From Fallopia convolvulus (lineage: Eukaryota; Streptophyta; Magnoliopsida; Caryophyllales; Polygonaceae), in NCBI GenBank assembly GCA_964016875.1, contig OZ024719.1:32970679-33034678 (forward strand): a stretch of DNA of 64,000 bases. The letters are read 5' to 3'. The translations under genes and the position numbers were made by a program. The notes beneath the pieces were generated by a model. The model was given only the letters and a program-made list of their open reading frames with translations, had not been told where the DNA came from and did no database searches. This document shows positions 10,287 to 20,289 of the stretch, piece after piece (position 1 is the stretch's first letter; every line of letters starts with the position of its first letter).

Positions 10287-13200
10287 GTGGCAGTGAGAGG
10301 GAACAATGCATGGTTCATAGATAGTGGATGCTCGAACCATATGACCGGAAACAAAGATATCCTCATCTCACTCCACACTCATGCTGAAGCAGGCCACGTC
10401 TCATTTGGCAATAAAAACAAGGGAGAAGTAATTGGAAAGGGAGAAGTGCTGCTAAATAGATCAATCAAAGTCAGCAATGTAAATCTGGTGAAAGATCTTG
10501 GATACAATCTCCTAAGTGTTGCCCAGATGTATGATCAAGGGAACAACGTTGTCACCTTCGACTCAGAAGAATGCCTAGTCATCAACAAAAGGACCAACAA
10601 AGTGATTCTGAGAGGAAGAAGGCACAACAATGTGTATGTAGTAGATACAGAATTTGAACCACCAATGAATCTGTGTCTTGCGAGTTCCCACGATGATACG
10701 GAACTCTGGCACCGAAGACTGGGACATGCAGGTGTCAATCAAATCCTGAAGCTCTATCTACAGGATCTGGTCATTGGTCTTCCTCGAATCAATCTCGAAG
10801 GAGTCCAAATATGTGAAGCATGCGTTCGAGGGAAACAGACTAGGAACTCCTTCAAACCCAAAAAGGTGGTGAGCACAACCAGGCCTTTGGAACTAATTCA
10901 CATGGATCTCTGTGGTCCCATGCGAACAACCATCTATGGTGGAAAAAGGTACATGTACGTCTTAATTGATGATTTTTCTAGATTCACCTGTGTTATTTTC
11001 TTGAAGGCAAAATCACAAGCTTTTGAAGAGTTCGAGCCTTTCGTCAAAAGAACAGAAGTAAGCATGGGGCTAAAGCTGAAAGCCATCAGATCTGACCATG
11101 GAACTGAGTTTCAAAACTCAGAGTTCCTTAACTTTTGTGACAAACATGGGATCTCTCACAACTTTTCAGCCCCTCGCACTCCTCAGCAAAACGGAGTGGT
11201 CGAGAGAAAGAATAGGACCTTGGAGGACATGGCCAGAACCATGATGATTGAAAGCAGAGTTCCTGAGTATTTCTGGGCTGAAGCCATCGCTACATCTACA
11301 TACATCTTGAACCGAGTCATGACAAGGCCTTTGATCAAGAAGACATCCTACGAGCTCATCAAGGGGAGAAAACCAAACATCTCCCATCTAAGGACCTTCG
11401 GATGCACATGCTTTGTCCACAACAATGGCAAAGAAAACCTTGGAAAATTCGATCCTAGAAGCGATGAAGGGATCTTCCTAGGATACGCATCACAAAGCAA
11501 GGCTTACAGGGTCTATAATAAGAGGACCAAGAAGATAGAAGAAAGCATCCATGTCGTCTTCAACGCGAAATCTGTAAAGATGGGAACAGAAACCCAAGAG
11601 AAGGGAACTCTGTTCAAACTGGTCAGACAAGAAGACGATGAGGATGACGATGATGAGCAAAGGAAGAGGGATGAAGACTATCCAAGTGCAAGTAACATCC
11701 CACAACCAGGGAACAACGACGAAGATCCAACTCTCACAGATCAAATCTCCCTCGAGGTTCCCTCCTCAGAAGAACTACAAGACACCTCCAACTCTCTTGT
11801 TCCCCAAGACAATACCCTGCCAGAATCAAGTGTTCAGGGGGAACAAACAGGGAACTTGCCAGGAATCTCTGAAGAAACACTTAATGAAGAAGCTCAAGAT
11901 GAGTGTTCCCATGAAAAGGAAGCCTCCACTGAAGATGACACAAGTGCAAGGGAACCCACTCATACAAGAAACTTTCAACAAAGGAAGGACCACCCCATTG
12001 AGAACATCATCTCCCCTTATGATAAAGGTGTACAAACTCGTTCCTCTCTCAATAATTTTTGTGCTTTTAACGCGTTTGTTTCAATGGTGGAACCCAAAAA
12101 TATCAAAGAAGCCTTGAAGGACCCAGATTGGATCCAAGCTATGCAAGAGGAGCTCCACCAATTCGAGAGGAACAAAGTTTGGAAGCTAGTTCCTAGGCCC
12201 AAGAACAAGAACATCATAGGAACTCGATGGGTCTGTAGAAACAAGCTCGATGATACTGGGGCTGTATCAAGGAACAAGGCTAGACTGGTGGCAGAAGGCT
12301 ACAGGCAAGAGGAAGGAATCGATTACGATGAGACCTTCGCACCGGTTGCCAGGATCGAGGCCATCAGACTCCTAATTGCCTATGCTGCTCATAAGGGATT
12401 CAAGTTGTATCAAATGGATGTGAAAACAGCCTTCCTCAATGGACATCTCAAGGAAGAAGTATATATGGCTCAACCCCCAGGATTCAAAGATGAAAAGTTA
12501 CCCAACCATGTCTATTTCCTGGAGAGGGCCCTCTACGGACTTAAACAAGCTCCCCGAGCTTGGTATGACAGGTTTGCTCAATTCCTCTTGTCCAATGGAT
12601 ACCTTTGAGGTTCCACAGACAAGACTTTGTTTTTAAAGAAAGAGTCTAAAGACATCTTGATTGTGCAAGTATATGTTGATGACATTGTTTTTGGAGCAAC
12701 GAACGAAACTCTTGTGGAGAACTTTAAGGACCTCATGAGCAGTGAGTTTGAGATGAGTCTCATTGGGGAACTCACGTTCTTCTTGGGACTTCAAATATCT
12801 CAAACCAAGGAGGGAACAAAAATTCATCAACAGAAATACATCAAGGAAATGCTCGTAAAGTATGGGATGGAACATTCCAAGCCTATTGACACTCCCATCT
12901 CACCAAATTCAAGGCTCAATGCAGATGAAACAGGTATTAGTGTGGACCAAAGGAACTATCGAGGTATGATTGGGTCCCTTCTCTACTTAACAGCTAGTAG
13001 ACCTGATATCATGTTCTCCGTATGTCTTTGTGATCGTCTTCAAGCTAACCCCATGGAATCACACCTGAAAGAGGTGAAGAGGATTTTCAGGTATCTCAAA
13101 GGGAACGATAACTTGTGCCTCTAGTATCCAAGGAACAGTTCCCTTGAGTTCATTGCATACACAGATGCGGATTTTGCAGGGCACCTGGTTGATAGAAAGA

Positions 13201-13616
13201 GCACATCAGGAATGGCCCAGTTCCTACGGTCATGCTTAGTTTCATGGGGATCTAAAAAGCAAAACTCAGTGGCACTCTCCCCAGCTGAAGCAGAATATGT
13301 GGCTGTCGCATCTTGTTGTTCCCAAGTTTTATGGCTTAAGTCACAACTCTAGGATTACGGTATGTCTTTTGTCCCAGTTCCCATACTTTGTGATAATACT
13401 AGTGCCATAAGCATTTCCAAAAATCCTGTGCATCATTCTAGAACTAAGCATATAGATATAAGGCATCACTTTCTACGTGAAAATGTTGAAAGTGGGAACA
13501 TCTCGATGGAACACTATAGAACTGAAGAGCAAATTGCGGACATTCTCACCAAAGCTTTAGACAGACGTCCCTACCAGCGTTTTCGAATGCTTCTAGGGGT
13601 GATAACTCTTAACTAA
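10287..13616 (+). pseudogene. Sirevirus pol (PR-IN-RT-RH), three in-frame stops
   Basis: One frame covers protease (WFIDSGCSNHMTG, active D-S-G), the GAG-pre-integrase zinc region (LWHRRLGHAGVNQ ... CEACVRGKQ), integrase with all three acidic residues (HMDLCGP; IRSDHGTEF; NGVVERKNRTLEDMA), an acidic linker (about 11620-12060), RT (KARLVAEGYRQEEGIDY; YQMDVKTAFLNG; YVDD at 12672-12683) and RNase H (TDADFAGHLVDRKS; KHIDIRHHFLRENVE; ADILTKAL). Stops at 12606 (TGA), 13122 (TAG) and 13351 (TAG) interrupt the RT and RNase H parts. The frame has no ATG at its start: it opens with GTG at 10287, so it probably needs frameshifting or splicing from gag. Confidence 0.9.
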
Positions 13617-14377
13617 ACAAGTCCCTGTTTGTCTCTCTCTCAATGCCTGACTAGTTTATCTAAGAATGCGTGATAGGGAACTTGGACTTATTGCTTTCAC
13701 TTTTCCATGCTTACTAGTCTAAAGACAAATGTGTACAAGGGAACTTTATTTCTTTTGGCCTAACATGATCAACCAGAGTTCCCTTTATCCCTCTTTACAA
13801 GCCACTATGACGGTTGATCATATAACCTACCCTAATCCAGGGACCAGACAAACGCTTCTCATGAGCCAAAGTGTTTACTCCTTTATCGAGTCGTAAATTG
13901 TCTGGTTCCCTTTGAGTTCCCTAGCCCCACAAAAGGATGAGTGTGAAGTTCCCTTAACCACTTCACTCTCCCTGACCTTGATAAGATCATGGGAACTGAT
14001 ACATACTAGCAAGGGAACGCTGACTCATCTACGAAGAAGAACCGTCACTTGGGAAGCAGAATTTTGTGTCAGAAGCACTGAAGCGTTAAGGGCCAAGTAT
14101 TCAAATTTTGAAAGGACTTCCCTAGAGATCGTGACGCGTGTCCAGAGGCGTGCTATGGAAGTTGAAACGATGTCCCACGATCATTGGGCAACGGTTATCG
14201 AGGTTTTCCTACTTCCCTTTCTACCCTTCGCCCCTTCTCTCCTTAAAACCCTCATTTGCCATTTTTGGGCTCTTATTCCGTCTTCAACCTCTGTCTTTCA
14301 TCCTCCCCACATCCCTTTCACTCTCTTTTTTCGAGAAACCTCCAAAACCTTCTCTCTTCCCCAAACTCTTCCAAAAA
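13617..14377 (+). other. Spacer between pol and env-like ORF
   Basis: About 760 bases without a supported gene. It is rich in GGGAAC and GTTCCC words and becomes pyrimidine-rich from 14200. The frame of the env-like ORF is open from 14138, but the first plausible start in good context is the ATG at 14378. Confidence 0.5.
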
Positions 14378-16645
14378 ATGGCCACACCACACACTTTCGC
14401 CCAGATTAAAGCCTGGGTTCTGGCAAATCCCAGAATTCTCTTCGTCTCGCAACTAAACGAGATTGAGAAAGAGCAATACCCAATCATGAAGGACGTCCTC
14501 ATCCAATGGCTCTACAACCAAGTAAGCCCTTTCTTGCCACCTCCTCTTCCGGCCGACGACACTCTGGCCTGGACATCCTCTTCCGCCCACTCCTCTGAAT
14601 CCCTTCCTCCTCCCTCAACCACTAACACCTCCTCCGGAATTGTCATTGTTGACTGTTTCAGAGATGCTCGTCCCTCCATCAACGAGAAACCCAGAAAATC
14701 CAAACACCACCATTCATCCAAAAAACGCCACTCATCCAAAGACCCCTCGAAATCCAAAAAATCTAAACATTCCAAAGATCCCTCCGAATCCCAAAAACGC
14801 AAATACACTGAGGTCTCTGAATTTTCGGAGCCCAGAAAGAAATCCTTCTTCACCATTGACGATTACTTGAACTGCTTCAAGGACAGTTCCTATGTCGCCA
14901 AACCCCTCTTTATCTTTCATTCGGACTCTGGGACCTCCCAATCCCAGAGCCAACTCACCTCTTATTCCCTCCCTCTTCCCATAAGTGAGGGACCTCCCAA
15001 GCCACTTCCCTTGAAACAAAAGACAACTCCACCACCTCCTTCTGTTCCCACAACAAAGGGAACTCCCCTTCCACCACTCCCCTCTGTTCCCACAACAACG
15101 GGAACTCCAACTCCACCTCCACCTCACAAAACTCCTTCCCCTCCTTCCTCACCAAAACACACATCTATCTCTCCCACTCCTACCTCGGGGATCTCTACTC
15201 CCCAGGTGACCAAATCCACTCCTCCTCCCCCATATACACAACTCTCTACTCCCCTTTCTTCTTATCTTCCTTCTTCCACCACATCCCCCACCACCACAAA
15301 ACTCCCCACTCCCTCTCCATCCAAAACTGATGTCGTCCTTACTTCGGACGACGATGATCTTCCCCTCTCCATCGTCATCGGAAAAATGACCAAGGACCCT
15401 CCTCCTCTCATCATGGGAACTGTCGAGGAGGAGGCCCAACTCAAGGATGTCGAGGATGAGCTCAACCGAGTCCCCACTGAAGCGCCAACCGACCAAGGGA
15501 CCAAGTCCCAAAAAAAAGTGGCCTCTCAAGAGCCCACGGAGAAAAGGGACCAAGCGCCAGCCGGTGGTGCTGAGGCAAGTACAAGTCATCTTGAAGATGA
15601 CGCGGAGGGCTCACGCTCGAGCTCCTCCGAGGAAGAAGGGACCTCAAATGATGAGGTCGAAGAAGAAGAAGAGGCTCCAGCTGCTAAGGAGCAAGCACAG
15701 ATCCCAACACCTGGACACCAAATGGTGGTGTCCACGGGTTCCCAACAGCCAAGGGAACGAGTGCTAATGATTGAAGCGGTTGCACCCCCTCAGCAAAAAG
15801 GACCTCGCACGGTCTCTAGGGGGAACACTTCTAAGAGCACCACCAAGAAGGGGAAGGGCTCTTCTTCAACAAGGCACCATGTGGACGAACGCCGGAAGCT
15901 CCTTCCTCCACTTATCATTTCTGAAGAAGTGCTCAACGCCAATGGCCTAGGGGAACTGTGGGACCTGATCAAGGCCTAGGGCTGGGAGAACCTCTGCAAG
16001 GAAAATGTAAGTGTAGATCCCTCACAAGTGCGTCAGTTCTACAATAACTTTATCATCACCAATGACTGCACTCAGGGGACTCTCTCCCACGAAGGCGACG
16101 AGTTTATATTTACTACGTCCACAATCTGCCTTCAGCTCCAGGTCCCAGTTCAAGGACTCAACGAGTTGCCCAACAAGCTCTGGGGCGACTTCAACAGTGT
16201 CAAGGTGTATAACACTATCTTTGAGGGTCGAGTTCCCACTAAAGTGCCCTCGACTCATCATCTGTCCCTGGTCGCCAAGCTTGCTCATCAATTCATCATC
16301 AATGTGGTGATCCCTCGCCAAGAGAAGCGTATGGTCGTCAATATCCCCGATGCCATCATCCTCTATCACTTCCTCCTCAAGAAGCCCATCAACCTTCCCA
16401 GAATCATACTTGGGCATATGGAGAAGTGTATGGCTTCCAAGTCCCATTCCCTTCCCTACTCTGGGCTAATCAAGAAGCTGCTACAAAAAGAGGGTCTCTA
16501 CGACTCCTCTAAGGAAGAAATTGTGCTTGGAAGCGAACTGGACATCTCAGTTGTCCAGAAGATGAGGCACTCTGAGCCTGTAGAGGAAACGGCTCAACTG
16601 GAATCTGGTGACGAAGGGAACTCTCAGGTTTTGCCAGGGACCAAG
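14378..16645 (+). pseudogene. Env-like third ORF of the Sirevirus
   Basis: From ATG at 14378 the frame is open to a TAG at 15977, then continues in the same frame to the edge of solo LTR G1. The N-terminal part (about 90 residues) is followed by a serine/lysine stretch (KKRHSSKDPSKSKKSKHSKD), a long proline/threonine-rich region and an acidic region. After the TAG, 16020-16560 resembles the domain called putative plant transposon protein (RQFYNNF ... DAIILYHFLLKKPINL ... LPYSGLIKKLLQKEG). I see no clear signal peptide or membrane anchor, so envelope function is unproven; env-like is the customary name for this position. The frame now ends on a TGA (16646-16648) supplied by the inserted LTR. 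Confidence 0.75.
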
Positions 16646-18049
16646 TGATGTCTCTTTATTTGGTGGTGTTTTTATATATGATTTCCTTTGTAAATATGTT
16701 TCTTTTTCCCTTTTCTTGTGTGTTTTGTTCCTTTTTAGCTTAGTTCCCGTATTTCTATGAGATTCGGAGACTATGCGCGTTTTGTGTGTTTTGTAGGTGT
16801 TTTGGCATGGATCAAGGATCGTTTTGAAGGAGAGTCGGAACATGGAGCAAGGCCCGAGCTTAAGAGGGAAAGAGAGGAGCAAGCCATGAAGAAGAACAAG
16901 AGAAAAGCCAACAAGAAGAAGGTGGAACGAGGTTCGGATCGACTTGCAACCAACGCCGGACCCGAGTTGAAGTTTTCGACCTCGGACCGACTTGCACAGT
17001 AAGTCGGGCATGAGGTTGCTCCGTGTCGGTCCGAGTCGGTCGCTGAATGCTTGGGCTCCAAGGCACGAAATTGTAAACTTCCACTTTTGCCCCTCATCTA
17101 TAAAGGCTCTCTTGTCTTCTAATTGGAGAGGAGGTTCCCACACTTAGCAAGGAACCAACCCTCAAAAACTCTCAAGAGGATACTTGGAGAGCAAGGAGGA
17201 AGGAGAGGAGAAGGAGAAGAGAGAGAATCGGCCAAGGAGAGGGAGATTTGATAGGTTTGGTTGATAGATTAGCTTTGCTTTGTTTTGATTTTGTGGATTT
17301 GGAAACCTTTGATTGAAGTTTGTGGGTTGCTTTTGATTTGTGAATGAAACTTGGCTTTGGTTTGAGATTGATGATGTTGATTTCTTTGCTTTTTGATTTG
17401 TTTGCTTTCTTTGTTTGCCATATGGAGTAGATCTCCTTGATCTTGGGTTATGGGGGAAAACTCTAGCTAGGTTGGGCTAGAAACCCAATTCCATAGCCTT
17501 GAGTGCTTGATCTAGGAACCCTCTCTACATAGAGCTACAATTCCCTACGAAAGTAAGGAATCAAGGCTTGTGATTGGCAATGTAGCGAAAGTGAACATTT
17601 GTCAATCTCAAGACCTTGCTTCGAAGGGGATTTCCCCAAGGATCGATGTGTAGAAGTGGTTGGAACGAGGGAGAAAGCACTCGATCCTATTCCGATCATC
17701 ACTTATTGCTTGAATTGGGGTGGAAAAGCCTTAATCTACTATAGAAGGAACCCAAAAGCCCAAGATCTACTTTCAATCTTTGAGTTCGACAAACCCAGCT
17801 ACATCGGGCCCGACTTGCTCAACGTCGGTCCCGACTTCCCTCTTGTCGCCAACATCGGGCCCGACGTGACACTTGTGTCAGTCCCGATTGTTCTCTTTGT
17901 TTTCCTTTGTTTTAAGTTCTCCTTTCCAGCTTTCTAGTGTCTAGGCACCTCAATCGAGTAGATTTCCCGAGCGTTCGACACCCACCACGTGCTACAACGG
18001 GATCGGGTTATAAATTGTATCTCTAGACCCTCGCACACACGAGCGATCA
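16646..18049 (+). mobile_element. Solo LTR G1 inserted in the Sirevirus env-like ORF
   Basis: A 1404-base unit starting TGATGTCTC and ending GATCA, flanked by CCAAG at 16641-16645 and 18050-18054. A second copy lies at 50849-52258 with a different duplication, so the ends are certain. TG...CA ends, five-base duplications, a TATA box (TATAAAGG at 17099-17106) and lack of internal genes identify a solo LTR of a Ty3/gypsy family. Its layout resembles the Athila-type LTRs here (for example a GGTTATAAATTGTATCTCT block near the 3' end). It contains paired TCGGGCCCGA-type palindromes at 17804-17834 and 17855-17887. Confidence 0.9.
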
Positions 18050-18054
18050 CCAAG

Positions 18055-18539
18055 CAGCATTGGCCAGGGGACAAGAAAAGCTTACACAAGTCCCGACGCG
18101 TCTCTGTGATGCATTGTTCCCACGAAGCCCATGATCTACCCTCTCCTTTTCCCTTAATCTAAAAATGACCACAAAAATGTACTTGAGTTCCCCTTGTACA
18201 TATTTTCTTAATTAATGAATTGGTTTTTAATTTGATTGTCTGTTCCTTTCTTCCTTATTAATGCTTTGCTTGTTTTCGATGATGTCAAAAGGGGGAAAGA
18301 CAAAAAATGCGAGATGAGTTAAAAGTTTAAGTTATCACAGAACATGCATAAGCTAAGGGAGAACAATTGCATAAAAAGCTAAGTAAGAACTAAGTGTCTC
18401 ACCAGAAGTGGCTCCCTAAATCTAAGTGTTTCACTAGAAGTGACTCCCCAAAATCATACATAGGAACTCATCAGCATATCATTCATTGAAATACTTGCAT
18501 ATTTTGTGATGGGTTTGTCATCATCAAAAAGGGGGAAAT
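18055..18539 (+). other. Sirevirus 3' untranslated region with two polypurine tracts
   Basis: Resumes the Sirevirus after G1. A tract CAAAAGGGGGAAAG lies at about 18286-18299 and a second, CAAAAAGGGGGAAAT, ends at 18539 directly before the 3' LTR. The last one is the primer for plus-strand DNA synthesis; repeated tracts are a known Sirevirus trait. The env-like frame stays open for about 35 codons after G1. Confidence 0.8.
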
Positions 18540-19599
18540 TGTTGGGACGTTGTTGGGACCTCTAGTTCTAAACAACGGATCAACGATGTCATTCTCCGAG
18601 TTTTGATAATGACAAACACCATAAGGAACTAATGTGGTTTGTTCAAGTATTTCTAAGGAACGCAGGTACCGCCAAGAACTCCCATGAATGACCAAAAGCC
18701 ACAGAAGCTCACAATGCAGAGTTTCCATCAAGGGAACTCTGAAGAGGAAAGTTCCCATGAAATGGGAACTCCTAGAAATGATCAAGAGAACACAAGCTTA
18801 CAACGATGAAGAGTTTCCATCAAGGGAACTCTGAAGAAGACAATTCCCATGAAATGGGAGCTCACATGTGAGGACAACGACCGTTCCGCGCAGATCGCGG
18901 GATTCTGTCTTGGACAGCCCGAAGGAACAGTCTGAGGATCAGACTGTCACGCTTGATCCAACGGTCCGATTGATTCAAGAAGTTGACCTAGTTCAAACCA
19001 AAGTCACATGTGAAGAAAGTACAACTTGGGCATCAAGCAAAGGGCATTTTGGACACAAACGAAAGATGCGACTGCCAAAGCTCACGTGGGCAATAAAGCC
19101 AAATGAATAGTACTCGGATTGAGGACTTCTCCCAGAACTCACAAACACCCACATCAGAGAAAAGAAAGAAAAAGAAGAGAAGTCCCCGTCGGCGAGTGTG
19201 TGATCTCAACGACGGTGAAACCGAAGTTCCCAGGGGCAAGGGAACTGAGAAGTCGGTGTAAGGTTTGAGTTACTTGTATTTTGCTGTTGTGAGCTTAGGA
19301 ACTCAGTTGAGAGGATTTACTAGTGTTGCTAGAGTTAGGAAGAACTCGTAGGAACAGAGAAGTGTGAATCCGGCTGTTGTAACTAAGGAACAAAGCAATC
19401 AATATAAGTAAGTCATTCTAAATCCTCCAAGCGGAGGTAGAGGTTTACCCATACAACTAGTTGGTTGTAGTGGGGTTCCTCTATAAGGGAACTGCGTTCT
19501 TTACTGCTTTTAATACTTGCGCTTAATTTACTTCCGTTGCCTTGGGAACAGCTTAACAGCCCGTTCCCAAGCTCTTTGCTAACGGTTTAGAATCCAACA
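18540..19599 (+). repeat. 3' LTR of Sirevirus copy 1
   Basis: 1060 bases, from TGTTGG directly after the polypurine tract to CCAACA at 19599 (a six-base inverted pair), followed by the TAATT duplication. It keeps the 38 terminal bases lost from the 5' LTR and has the same internal duplicated hairpin block (18718-18860). Confidence 0.93.
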
Positions 19600-19604
19600 T
19601 AATT
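19600..19604. repeat. Target-site duplication TAATT (right)
   Basis: Partner of 7240-7244. The sequence after it continues the T/G-rich locus that ends at 7244. Confidence 0.93.
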
Positions 19605-19644
19605 GTTATGATGATTGTGTTTGTGATTGTGCTTGCGTTTGAAC

Positions 19645-19920
19645 GGGCGCTGATGGTGATGGTGATGGTGATGGTGAACGGAGGTGGTAGAATATGGGCG
19701 ATAATTTTGATGGGTGTTGATTGTGATTGAATATGGGTGATAATTGTGATGGGAGTTGATTATGATTATGGGCGATGATTGTGATTGAATATGGGCGATG
19801 ATTGTGATGGGCGTTGATTGTGATTGAATATGGGCGATGATGGTGATAGTGGAGGTGAATGTTGTCTTTGTAAGTTTGTGTGAATGTGTGTTTGTCGGTG
19901 TGTGTGTGTGTGTGTGTGAT
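19645..19920 (+). repeat. GATGGT-type minisatellite and TG microsatellite
   Basis: Tandem TGATGG units (19651-19676) pass into a degenerate array of units like GATTGAATATGGGCGATGA (to about 19850), then a TG run at about 19898-19918. The array begins at the Sirevirus insertion site, and similar TGTGATT units precede the insertion (7211-7244), so the Sirevirus landed inside the array. No gene here. Confidence 0.7.
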
Positions 19921-20289
19921 TATTTAATGTTATGTGTTGAATTGTTGACTTGAAGATTCTTTCTTTATGTGTGAATACTCACAAAGCAACCTTAGAGAGA
20001 GAGAGACTACTCACAAAGCATAATTGAAAACAAAACAATTGAATTAAAAAGAAGAAAAAGCTTAGAACTTTGAATCCAAACAAAACTTGTCTTCTAAGTA
20101 ACTCCACAAATCTCGTTCTCTCCTACTCTCACACGCCTCTCTTCTCTCCCACACGCCCCTCCTCAATCGTGTGTTGTCTGTGGTGTGAAAAACAAAGGCT
20201 AGACAAGAGTATTTACAGAGAAACTAATCTATCTAAAAGCTATCTCTAAGAAAATAAATCTTCTAATAAGATTTGTTCTATCTATCTAA

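Larger units (their letters stand above)
7245..19599 (+). mobile_element. Sirevirus-type Ty1/copia retrotransposon, copy 1
   Basis: A 12.36-kb element bounded by TGTTGG and CCAACA with TAATT duplications. The order is LTR, gag, pol (protease, integrase, RT, RNase H, the Ty1/copia order), an env-like ORF, polypurine tracts and LTR. The extra ORF downstream of pol and the repeated AAAGGGGGAAA tracts are hallmarks of the Sirevirus (SIRE1/Maximus) lineage. The two LTRs differ at roughly 29 of 1022 aligned sites by eye (about 3%), so the insertion is fairly young, yet gag, pol and env-like frames carry stops and the 5' LTR edge is deleted. A 1.4-kb solo LTR (G1) sits in the env-like ORF. Confidence 0.92.

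Noticed and set aside
14512..15589. Several long open frames on the minus strand opposite the proline-rich ORF
   Set aside because: They are shadows of the proline/serine codons of the plus-strand ORF; their glycine/arginine/tryptophan composition is what such codons give in reverse.
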